The notes beneath the pieces are model-generated. The model ran no database searches, was not told the origin of the DNA, and was given only the letters and a program-made list of their open reading frames with translations. Of a DNA stretch of 64,000 bases, positions 43,367 through 53,300 are shown piece after piece (position 1 is the stretch's first letter; every line of letters starts with the position of its first letter). This DNA comes from an uncultured Roseiflexaceae bacterium. Lineage in GTDB: Bacteria > Chloroflexota > Chloroflexia > Chloroflexales > Roseiflexaceae. The DNA lies in assembly GCA_937988885.1 (NCBI GenBank), contig CALKHR010000164.1, forward strand, positions 1-64,000, written 5' to 3'. Made by a program: the position numbers and the translations under genes.

Positions 43367-43950
43367 AACAACTCCTTATCGTTCCTACTTGGATGCATTT
43401 CATCATCGCAAGTATATTGTAAGATGCAATAGCAGGCCTTGTTATATCACTATCACTCTGGTAGAAATCCATGATCCCAAGATCATCACAGTTTATGGTT
43501 TCATAAATAATCTATGGAGTAAGAAACTGAGTATAGGGGAGGCTCAGCTGTGCGGAGGTGGGCATAGAACCACATGCAAGATGAAAGAAATAGGGAAGAA
43601 ATATTGATAAACGCCACCTCACCGCATCATTAATAATAAAATAATTGTACCATACAATGGTAGTATAGCAGACTCGGCGAACCAAATTATTAATATCGTT
43701 TGACAATTGAGTTATAAGCAGGCTGCGGGACGGCCTGTCCGACGAGGGGTTGGGCTCAACGGCCAGCTCGCATTCTAGCAGCGCGACCAAGCCGCACTAA
43801 ATTACAAGAAAATCTCAAAAGAGAACCCATTTTGAGACTTGCCTTACTGCCCCATTTATGGCACCATATTGTAGTGCGATGGTACCGCATTCTAAGCGGG
43901 GAAGTTCATGGTACTAGCGAGACACAACCCAGAAGTTCCTTTTCACGCTG
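43367..43950. other. AT-rich gap without a gene
   Basis: About 580 bases with no credible coding region on either strand. Short frames (43389-43607, 43512-43790) lack ribosome sites. The stretch includes the promoter region of the DUF11 gene (minus strand) and the approach to the V4R promoter. I see no strong repeat or RNA structure. Confidence 0.5.
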
Positions 43951-43979
43951 TTGACGATCCCTAGACCATCGTGTACAAT
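43951..43979 (+). promoter_or_regulatory. Promoter of the V4R gene
   Basis: TTGACG (43951-43956) and TACAAT (43974-43979) are separated by 17 bases, about 68 bases before the start codon. Confidence 0.75.
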
Positions 43980-44047
43980 GAGCGCAGCTTTTCTGGGCCG
44001 CGAGAATTCAGCATGCCTTCCACCCCTAGACCCGAAGGAGCCGGGCA

Positions 44048-44695
44048 ATGCCAGACGAGCGTGGCAACGCGAACGAACTTGAGCCGCGATTTTACCCTAA
44101 TCTCATCGGTCGTCTTTATCTGATCAGCCTTGAGGATGTCATGGGGCGTAATGGCGTCAACGCCCTATTAAACTTGTCGGGTGCGCGTCATTTAGTGAAC
44201 AACTACCCACCAAGTAACCTCAAGCGGGAGTTCCCTTTCTCTGATCTGACGACGATTTCGGCGGCAACCGAGACAATGTATGGCCCGCGAGGCGCGCGTG
44301 GTATGGAGTTGCGCGCCGGTCGCTATGCTTTCAACTTGGGCCTTAAGGAGTTTGGGCCGTTGCTCGGCATGGCCGACCTCGCGCTTAAACTTATGCCGAT
44401 GACGATGAAGATGAAGATCGCGCTCAATGCAACTGCGCAGACTTTCGACCGCTTTAGTGATCAGCCAACACACGTCGAAGAGCGCAAAGGTCAATTCATC
44501 TATGTGATCGAGAAATGTCCGGTCTGCTGGGGCCGCCATAGTGAGAAACCATGCTGCCATTTGGCACAGGGTATTCTCGAAGAAGCGCTAACCTGGGTGA
44601 CCGGTGGCCACTCGTTCCATATGGAAGAGATCGAGTGCCGAGGCACTGGTGGCAACACTTGTACCTTTGCAATCGATAAAGATCCGGTAGATTAA
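44048..44695 (+). CDS. V4R-domain protein
   Basis: The 215-residue protein has an N-terminal helical region (about 1-100) and a C-terminal V4R (4-vinyl reductase) domain with the cysteine pattern CPVC (157, 160), CC (169, 170), C197 and C205, and the sequence GILEEALTWVTGG followed by ECRGTGGNTCTF. V4R domains bind small hydrophobic molecules and occur in bacteriochlorophyll-related BchJ and in signalling proteins, where they act as sensors. The cysteines suggest a metal or Fe-S site (inference). GGAGCCGGGCA precedes the ATG. It starts the signalling block and has its own promoter. Confidence 0.85.
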   Translation: MPDERGNANELEPRFYPNLIGRLYLISLEDVMGRNGVNALLNLSGARHLVNNYPPSNLKREFPFSDLTTISAATETMYGPRGARGMELRAGRYAFNLGLKEFGPLLGMADLALKLMPMTMKMKIALNATAQTFDRFSDQPTHVEERKGQFIYVIEKCPVCWGRHSEKPCCHLAQGILEEALTWVTGGHSFHMEEIECRGTGGNTCTFAIDKDPVD

Positions 44696-44724
44696 CATAG
44701 GCGTTGACGCCTATGCCTATGTTA
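44696..44724 (+). other. Hairpin after the V4R gene
   Basis: CATAGGCGT and ACGCCTATG form a 9-bp stem with a TG loop, and flanking TAACATAG and CTATGTTA offer an alternative longer pairing. No uracil run follows, so it may be a processing or stabilising hairpin rather than a terminator. Confidence 0.45.
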
Positions 44725-44777
44725 CGTGCAGTGCCTGTCAGGTCTGTATCGCGTAATGCGACTGTAATCTGCAGGCC

Positions 44778-44807
44778 TTGAGATGGGTAGACGCTATCTA
44801 GTATAGT
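44778..44807 (+). promoter_or_regulatory. Promoter of the beta-helix protein gene
   Basis: TTGAGA (44778-44783) and TATAGT (44802-44807) with an 18-base spacer, 74 bases before the start codon. Confidence 0.6.
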
Positions 44808-44880
44808 AAAGGGGGCAGCCGCCCTGGAGGAGGTCCACTACTCGTTCGCCTCCGGCCGACAGAAAGGGGATCAGTAGCTC

Positions 44881-46281
44881 ATGAAACGTATCGTCATACG
44901 AGATCGAACAGTCATCCCCCCATTCGGCGAGCCGGCACGCGATTTGCGCATTCTCAACAAGCCGCTCTGGTTACTCCAGCGCGACTTGTTGGCGTTTCAT
45001 TGCCGGGGCGCATTGGAAGTGGACTCGTTATCCGAGATCCCTCGTGATCGCGAGGAGCTTCTAGTTCACCGGGATAACCTTTTCTTTAACGACCTATTAA
45101 TCGATAGCTTTATCACTCAAGCGCGAGCGAGTGGGCATGCTTGCCAAATAGCGTTCGCGCGCGAAGATAAAGCCATTACGACTCATGCCCTGCGTCTGCA
45201 GGATGGCATACGTCTCGATCTCCAGCGGAATGTGTTCCTGGCGGATCTGTTTTACTATCCCAACGGAATCGACGAAGAACCACAGCCCTTGGTGATCGAT
45301 ACCGAGCCGCGTGAGATGGGTTATTACCACATCCCCAGCTACATGGCGCCGAATCAGGGCGACATGGTTTTTCAGGTTCCCCGCAAACCCTTTCTCTCGA
45401 TTGAAAATTGGGTACACGTTTTCTTGGCGAATTCGCCATTCGGTGTGTTTTCGTGGGGACGTATCCAGGAGCAATTAGTAGAGGAGAGTTGGAAGGAGAA
45501 GCTGGCGGTCTCCTTCGCAACTCTGGGCCATAAGCTTAATCCCTTCTCACCTGCATGGCGCAATCACTTTTTGGCCAGCTCTCGCATGGTCAAAGTGGGG
45601 AAAAATTGCTCGATCGACCCAACTGCAACGATCCATGGCCCAACTGTTATCGGTAATAATGTGACTATCGGCGCCGGCGTGGTTATCACAAATAGCTTGA
45701 TCGGCAATAATGTCAATATTATGCAGGGTTGCCAAGTGATGCTCAGTGTCGTGAGCGACCGCTGCTACCTGCCGTTCAATGCTAGTCTGTTTATGACTAC
45801 TTTGATGGATAACTCGATGGTCGCGCAACTCTCCTGTTTGCAGTTGTGTGTGGTCGGGCGAAATACATTCATTGGGGCTGGGAATATCTTTACCGATTTC
45901 GACCTCGTGAATCGACCTCTCCAAACGTTTCATAAAGGCGAACTACACGAGGTGGGCCTACCAGTGCTTGGCTCTGCGGTCGGCCATAACTGCAAAATTG
46001 GTAGCGGATTTGTGATCTATCCTGCGCGCATGATCGGCTCAAATACAACTCTGATCTATGCAGATAAAGAAGCTGTAGTTAGCCGGAACGTCCAGCATCT
46101 GGCCCGTAGCGACGATGCTGAGGCCGATGAGAATGGCGAGTTAACGCGCACTGTCTATAAATGGCCGCAGCGGTTTGATATAGATGCACACCCTAAGGGT
46201 GCGGCTCAGGTTGACACCGATACGTCATTTATTGAACCGCTTCAGATGGCGCTGCCTAAATCAGCGCGTGTGCGGCAATAG
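44881..46281 (+). CDS. Left-handed beta-helix (hexapeptide repeat) protein
   Basis: The 466-residue protein has an N-terminal domain of about 230 residues without a recognised family and then hexapeptide repeats from about residue 240 (VGKNCSIDPTATIHGPTVIG and onward to about 400) forming a left-handed beta helix as in acyltransferases and sugar-phosphate nucleotidyltransferase C-termini. The order (unknown N-domain plus beta helix) is like GlmU/GlgC-type proteins, but no nucleotidyltransferase GGxGTRL motif is present. The likely activity, if any, is acyl transfer to a sugar. It lies between the V4R gene and a response regulator on the same strand. The response regulator starts 13 bases after its stop, so the two are co-transcribed. 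Confidence 0.82.
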   Translation: MKRIVIRDRTVIPPFGEPARDLRILNKPLWLLQRDLLAFHCRGALEVDSLSEIPRDREELLVHRDNLFFNDLLIDSFITQARASGHACQIAFAREDKAITTHALRLQDGIRLDLQRNVFLADLFYYPNGIDEEPQPLVIDTEPREMGYYHIPSYMAPNQGDMVFQVPRKPFLSIENWVHVFLANSPFGVFSWGRIQEQLVEESWKEKLAVSFATLGHKLNPFSPAWRNHFLASSRMVKVGKNCSIDPTATIHGPTVIGNNVTIGAGVVITNSLIGNNVNIMQGCQVMLSVVSDRCYLPFNASLFMTTLMDNSMVAQLSCLQLCVVGRNTFIGAGNIFTDFDLVNRPLQTFHKGELHEVGLPVLGSAVGHNCKIGSGFVIYPARMIGSNTTLIYADKEAVVSRNVQHLARSDDAEADENGELTRTVYKWPQRFDIDAHPKGAAQVDTDTSFIEPLQMALPKSARVRQ

Positions 46282-46294
46282 AGAGGACTACCCT

Positions 46295-47239
46295 GTGAGC
46301 AAAGAAAAGATTCTTGTCGTCGAAGACGCTCCCGACATCTCTAGCCTGCTCAAGATCTATTTCACATCGCAGGGATACGAGGTGATGACGGCGATGCGCG
46401 GTCAGGTGGCTCTTGAACTCTGCCGCAAAACGCCGCCGAACCTTGCGTTGTTGGATGTCAACCTCCCTGATATGGAGGGGTACGATATTGGGCGTACTTT
46501 GCGTCAAAGCGCCCGTACGCGTCATATCCCGATTATCTTCCTAACAGCACGTGGTGAAAAACAGGATCGCCTGAAGGGCCTCGGTGAGGTTCAGGCAGAA
46601 TATTATATTGTCAAACCGTTTGATATTGAAGAAGTTCATACCATTGTCAAGGGCGCCCTCGATCGGGCCCGTCAGAAGAACCTGGCGCACCCGGTGACGA
46701 ATTTGCCTACCGCCGAACTGATCAACGAACAGTATCGGGCGTTGCTCTCGGGCACCGGCTGGGCTTTGGCTCAACTCCATATCAACGGTTTTGAGACCTT
46801 TACCCAAGCATACGGCGCCGTGGTCGGCGAAGATGTGCTCAAGTTTAGCGCATTGTTGCTGAGCGAGGTCGTTAACGAGTTGGGTAGTGCTGAAGATTTC
46901 ATTGGTCAGATGGTGGTTGGCCCCGATTTTATCGTGACTTCCACGCCTGAACAATTACGCGCAATCTGCGAAAAACTTGCCGAACGTTTTGATGCCGAGA
47001 TTGGTCTTCACTACAATTATAAAGATCGCCGTAACGGCTATATTGTGGTTAATGATGATGCTGGAAATCCTCGGCAAGTGCCCCTCATGTCGCTTTCGAT
47101 CGGTGTGCTTACCAGCGATGATGGTCCCTTTTACGATATTCGTGAATTGAGCGAAACTGCCGAGGAGGTTCGCCAAAAGGCGTTGGCCGAAGCACGCGAT
47201 CAGGGTCGCAAGAGTCATGTTAGTTATGGACGAGCCTGA
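46295..47239 (+). CDS. Response regulator with degenerate GGDEF-like domain
   Basis: The 314-residue protein has a receiver domain (residues 1-120, acidic ED at 9-10, phosphorylation site D53 in LLDVNLPDMEG, conserved Lys in IVKPFD) and a C-terminal nucleotide-cyclase-like domain (about 135-310, beginning NLPTAELINEQYRAL, with a HINGFETFTQAYG segment and an LSIGVLTSDDGPF segment). Where active enzymes carry GG(D/E)EF, this one reads GQMVVGPDFIV, so diguanylate cyclase activity is not expected. It may bind nucleotide or act as a scaffold. The start is a GTG at 46295 after GAGAGGACTACCCT. It precedes the giant kinase by 130 bases, the natural candidate for its phosphodonor. Confidence 0.88.
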   Translation: MSKEKILVVEDAPDISSLLKIYFTSQGYEVMTAMRGQVALELCRKTPPNLALLDVNLPDMEGYDIGRTLRQSARTRHIPIIFLTARGEKQDRLKGLGEVQAEYYIVKPFDIEEVHTIVKGALDRARQKNLAHPVTNLPTAELINEQYRALLSGTGWALAQLHINGFETFTQAYGAVVGEDVLKFSALLLSEVVNELGSAEDFIGQMVVGPDFIVTSTPEQLRAICEKLAERFDAEIGLHYNYKDRRNGYIVVNDDAGNPRQVPLMSLSIGVLTSDDGPFYDIRELSETAEEVRQKALAEARDQGRKSHVSYGRA

Positions 47240-47369
47240 GCGCAATGGGCTGAGCGCCGAGTGATGTTTGCATACCCACTCGCACTCTAGCCTTGCTTGG
47301 CTCCTACATTCTTCACCTTAACGTACCACCCATCCAGCAATAGCTAGTGCGGCTGTTTCTGGAAGGAGC

Positions 47370-50300
47370 ATGGCCCTCAATATGGACTCGACAACGGTAG
47401 CGGGACCGCAAGTTCGTGCATGGGAACTCCTTGCCAACCTTGCGGATAGTGGGCAGAACCAAGCAACCATGCAGGACGCGCAAAGCTTCGTGCAGAGTGT
47501 TGTTACGATCCTGCGTTCACACCTCGCTTGCCCGTGGGGAGTTTTCGTACTACAGGCATCCGTAGACTCTGAGGCGCGTGCTAGCTGGGGCCTGACGGAT
47601 TCGCAACTCCAAGAAGTTTTCGTTCACAATGGGCATCGGCTTGATGACTCGTTGATCGAACTGCCACTGCACTGTGCCGAGCAGCAAGTTGGTACATTGG
47701 TGCTCGCCGCTCCCCCTTCTCCTGAGCCTTCCTTACCTCCGGCGTTTTTGCAGGCGCTTGCTCGACAGCTTGAGCTGCTGATTACCCATCATTTGCGCGA
47801 GGCGAAACAGCAACAGCTTGAAGCAAAACACCAGCAAGAAATTGCAATGCTTCAGGCAGCTGCTTCGCTGAATTTGCATGAATTCGGTCAAACCGATTTG
47901 CGCCTTGCCTTGCGCTCGCTTATTGAGCGAGTGGTCGAGTTGAGTGGTGCTCAAGCCGCAGGTATCTGGACGATCGGTGAGGATGGTAATCTTGAGCCGT
48001 TGATCAGCCACGGGGTCGAGCCAGAGTCGTTGTTGGTGCATATTCAAGCTAACCAAGGGCCGCTTGGGAAGGTGATGGTATCGCGCCAAACACTCGTCAT
48101 TGACGATTATACGACCTATGAAGGGCAGTATCCCGTCGATCAGGATGGCCGTTACCGCGCGGGGATCGTTGTGCCGCTCTTGGTGCAGGATGAGTTGATT
48201 GGCGTGCTTGCGCTGGCTCATACGCAACCCGATAAGCGTTTTCTGGCTAACGAGCAGGCGCTGATCGAAACATTCGCACAGCCGGCGGCGTTGGTTGTGC
48301 GGAATGCGCAGTTGGTGACGCAGCAGCAGTTGCGCGCCCGCGAGCTGTTTGTGCTGTATGAGAACGGCAAGGTCATCAGCTCGACGTTGCAACTGGAGCC
48401 GATGCTTACACGGGTCGCCGAGAATATCACGCTGGCGATGGGTGCCGAGCGTTGTGCGATCCAGTTGATCGACCCGAATGATGCAGGCTCGTTGTATGAA
48501 GCAGCTTCGTACAGTGCCGACCCGAACAATGAGACCACGAAACCACGCTATCGCTTCGCGAATTATCGGGCGATCGACCAGTTGATGCGCACCGGCGAGA
48601 CGTTGGTGCTCGATGCGGCGCATAGCCAACAGCACCGTGCTGCCGATACCGATGCAGTGCTGCGCATGTTCGGTTATCGCAGTGCGTTGTTGGTGGCGCT
48701 CAAGGTAAAGGATCGTACGGTTGGCCTGTTGAGCATCGGCTACTCCGAGCAGCGCCAGAACTTCTCTCGCGCCGAGATCAACCTTGCGCAGACGTTGGCG
48801 AATCAGGTTGCCACTGCGATCGTTAATGCCCAGTTGTATGCTGCCGAGCAGCAGCGTGCGAGCGAGTTGGAAAAGTTGCAGCTGATCGCTCGCCGTTTGG
48901 GCGCAGACTTGGCGCTCGACGAGACGCTTGATGCGATCGTCGAATCGGTACGCTCGCTGATGTCGTACGCCGCTATCGAGATTTGCTTGTTCGATCCGGC
49001 TGATCAGGTGCTGCATGTGGCTTTGGCCCACGGCATCCGCGAAGATAGCATGCCGTTGGCGTACCAGTTGTCGGATGGCCTGACTGGCTGGATGGCAAAG
49101 AACCGCCGTTCGTTGCGCTTGGACGATTTCAAGAATCCCCCCGCGCGACCAATTGCCCGTACCCTGGAATCCGGCGTGATAGCGCAGAGTTTCTTGGGCT
49201 CTCCGTTGTTGGTCGGTGGCCAGTTGATGGGTACGCTCAAGTTGCTGGGTGAACGCCCAAATGCGTTTTCCTCAGTCGATGAGCGCTTGCTGACCATTGT
49301 GGCTGGCCAAGCCGCTCAGGCTATCCAGAATGCGCGTCGCTACGAGGAGGCCGATGAGCAGCTGCGGCGACGCTTCCAGCAATTGAAGGCGCTTCAACGG
49401 ATCAGCCGCCAGTTAACTGCAACGCTGTATCTCCATAACATCTTGGGCTTCGCTTTGGAAGAGGCGTTACGAGCGACCTTGGCGACGCAGGGGTATATCG
49501 CCTTGCGTGGCTATGTGGCGCAGTACGAGAGCGGCGAGATGAAGGAGCCCGATGTCGCGCTGCAGGGCTATAGCTCGGATACTGAACATAACGAGAATGA
49601 GGAAACGCCGAAGGGCTATATCGCGCTGCGTGAGGCGAATGACGATACGCTGGCGCGGGTTGTCGCTGCCGCCGGTTACACTGATGAGGAGTTCCATAAA
49701 CTCTTAAATGTGGAGATCAGCGGGACGCACACCGCAGCGGACGATGCCTTGATGCGCAACGAGGCGGTGATCGTCGATTCGCTGATGCGCGATGATCGGC
49801 TGTTGGGGGTTGGCTCGACCGCTGTTTCAGTGCTGGCCGTGCCGATCTTCTACGAGGAACAGGTTGTTGGTGTCGTTAATCTGCATAGCCAATCGGCGCG
49901 GGCGTTCGATCACGAGGCGCTAGAGTTTGTTCGCGCCTTGGCCGACCAAACGGCGCTGGCGATTGGTAACGCGCAACGCTACGAGGAGCAGCGGCGCCAA
50001 CGTGAACTGCTTCAGCAGCGCGCTGGCTTGCTCAATGAGGTGCTGACGATTGGGCAGGCGCTGCGTGCCGATCGCTCGATCGAAGATGTGTTGGAGCAGA
50101 TTGCGTTTAGTATTGTCGAGACGGCTGGCTTCCGCTCGGTGGTGTTTAATCTGCTCGATGCCAATGAGCCCAATGTCTTGCGTGTCGTGACTGGCGCGGG
50201 CTTGCCTCTGGCCGAACTGGAGCGCTTACGTAAGGGCCGGTTCTCGCTCGACCTGGTGCATCGGCTGTTGATCCCCCAGTTTCGGTTGGGGCGCTGTTAC

Positions 50301-53300
50301 TTCATCCCAGCCGAGGAGAGTGCGAAGCTTCTCGGCAATGAGGATATTAGTTCGTTCTCGTACACGACGATCACCGATGAGCGTGCTGGTGATGAATGGC
50401 AGGCCAATGATCTGCTGCTGATGCCGCTGTATACGATGAACGGTGAGTTGATCGGCTTGATTTCGGTCGATGATCCGTATGATCGTATGCGTCCTACGCG
50501 GCGCACGGTCGAGCCGCTGTCTATCTTCGGCGATCAGGCGGCCATCGCGCTTGAGAATATGCGCCTGTTCAGCGAGCGCGAACGGCGTATCTCTGAGTTG
50601 CACGTCATCAACCAGATCGGAAGCATCACGAGTTCGACGCTCGACTTGGAGCAGATGTTCTTCCATCTCTACAAGAGTCTGTCGAGCTTCTTAGAGGTCG
50701 ATGCTTTCTTCTGTTTGGTCTACGATGAGCCTCGCCGCGAGATCACGAATATTCTGCTGGTCGATAAACAAGGGCCGCGCTTCGAGCCGCGCAGTGAGGC
50801 GCCGACGCCAGGCAGCATGACGGCCTGGATTATCGAGAATCGTCAGCCGTTGTTGTTCTCTAATCTGCAGACAGAGGCGAAGGCCCGAGGCTTCCGGCCA
50901 CGCTTCTGGGGCAAGTACCGTCGGGCGATGGCTTCATGGGCGGGTGTGCCGTTGCTCATCGGCGATGGCGAGGTCGTTGGCGTTCTTGCTGTGCAGAGCG
51001 TGCAGCCGAATCGCTATAGCGAGCGCGATCTGTCGTTCTTGGCCACGGTGGCAAACCAAGTTGCGCTGAGCGTACAGAATGCTCGGTTGTTTAGTGAGCG
51101 TGAACGCCAGATCGCTGAGCTTGATGCGCTGAGCCAGATCAGCCGCGTGACGAGTTCGACGCTCGAACTGCGGCCCATGACGCTCGGTATTCATCATGTG
51201 CTGCATGAGATCCTCGGTGCCGAACGCACGTATGTTACGTTGTTCCACCGTACCTACGGCTTAGTGACTTCGTTGCTGATCGATAAGGGCGAAGTGCTCG
51301 TCGATGAGGTGCAGAATATTCTGCCCGAGATGAATACGCATCGCCCTGGCGATTGGGTTGTGGAACATGATGCTCCGTTGCGTGTGAACGATAGCGCGGC
51401 ATTGGCGACCGAGAACCCCGAGATCGCGCCCTTGTTCGAGCAGGAAACCGATGTTGTGCGCTCGTACCTGGGCATTCCGTTGCATGCCCACGATGGCACC
51501 GCTATCGGCACGTTGGCGGTGAGTAGCCACCGCCCCAACATCTTCAGCGCGCAAGATGAGCGCTTGCTCAGCAATATCGGCGCGCAGGTGTCGCTCGCTG
51601 TGCAGAACGTGCATCTGTTTGAGCGCGCTCAGGAGCAGGTTGAGCAACTCAGTCTTTTGAATCGTGTGTCATCGGCGGCTGCATCGACTCTGCAGATCCG
51701 CGATGTATTCGAGGCCGCGCTAGAGGCGATGGTGCGTGCGACAGGCGCAGAGCAGGCGCGCGTGGTGCTCTTCGATCGACGGGCTGGTATCGGTACGATT
51801 GCTGCCGAATATCTGCCGAGCGATCTGCCGAAGTCCATCACTATTCCTCTCTCAAATAACCCTTCGATTGAATGGATCGATACGCATCAGCGCCCATTGG
51901 TAGTGCTCGATGCCCAGCACGATCCGTTACTAGAGCCGTCGCACGAACTGTTCCGCGAGATCAATGTCCGTTCGTTGGCGTTGATCCCGCTGATCGTCGG
52001 CGATAGTGTGATCGGCACGATCGGTCTCGATAGCATCGGGAAGCAACGCGTCTTTAACGCGCAGGATATCGAGCTGTGCCAGACGATCGCGAACCAGACG
52101 GCCACAGCGCTTGAGAATGCACGGCTCTTTAATGAGACCGAGCAGAGTGCGATTGCGCTGCAGCATAAGGTCGGTGAGCTTTCGACCTTGTTGGAGGCCG
52201 CGCGTGTGTTGAGCTCGTCGCTGAAGCCTCGCGAAGTGCTTGCTTCGCTGATGGAGGTGGTCGGGCGTCAGCTGCATGTGAACTCGGTGGCCCTCTGGAC
52301 GATCGATGAGAACGGCACGCTGCTGCCTTCGGCGATGGCTGGTATTGAGGGCGAGGATTTCCTGGAGATGCGCGTGCCGATCGGTGAGGGTTTGACCGGC
52401 ACCGTGGCTGCGATGGGCAAACCGCTGGCGATCGCGAACGTCGAGGAGCACGGCGGCTCGATCTACCCGTACTTCAACCGTGAGCATAAGCTGACATCGT
52501 TCTTGGGCGTGCCGGTGATCTACCACGAGAAGATCGTTGGTGTGCTGACGGCTATGACGATCGAGCGGCGCGAGTTCAGCTCCGATGAGGTTCAGTTGCT
52601 TTCGGGTATGGCCGATCAGGCCGCGATTGCAATGGAGAACGCCCAACTCTTCGAGGAGCGCGAGCGGCGTATCACTGAGCTGACGACACTCAACCGCATC
52701 AGCCAGACGATGAACGCCACGCTGGAGCTCGATGTGTTGTTGGAGGTGTTGCATCGCGGCATCAGCGAAGTGATCAATGTCTCCGATTCGTTCATTGGCC
52801 TCTATGACCCGACAACGCAATTGCTCAGCTTCCCGATCTACTGGGAGAACGGCAAGCCTGCGCCGAACCAGAAGACGCAGTCGATCAGTGCGGGCGATGG
52901 TTCGCTGCCCAGCAAGGTGATCCTTGAGCGGCATCCGCTCCTCCTGCGCACGCCTCAAGAGGTGAAGGAGCTGATTGGTTCGCCACTCTACGGATCGTGG
53001 GTGGGTGTGCCGATTATTCAGGGTGAGCATGTTTTGGGCATGATCTCGGTTAGTAGCCCATATGCGCAGAGCTACGATTCCGATGATCTGCGCTTCCTGA
53101 CGACGGTTGCCAGCCAGGCGGCTACGGCGATCGCGAATGCTCGGTTGTTTATCGAGCGTGAGCGCCGTTTGCGCGAGGTGAGCGCGATCAAGGATATCGG
53201 CAGCGCTGTCACCTCCACGCTCGATCTGCAGAATGTGCTGGAGCGCTTGCACACCGAGTTGGGTCAAGTGATCGATGTGAGCACCTCGTTCATCGGCATG

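Noticed and set aside
43389..43790. Short frames on both strands in the gap before the V4R gene
   Set aside because: They have no ribosome site and odd composition, and lie in AT-rich intergenic DNA.
51930..53267. Minus-strand frame of 445 codons inside the giant kinase gene
   Set aside because: It is an antisense shadow. The sense GAF modules continue without interruption through the region.
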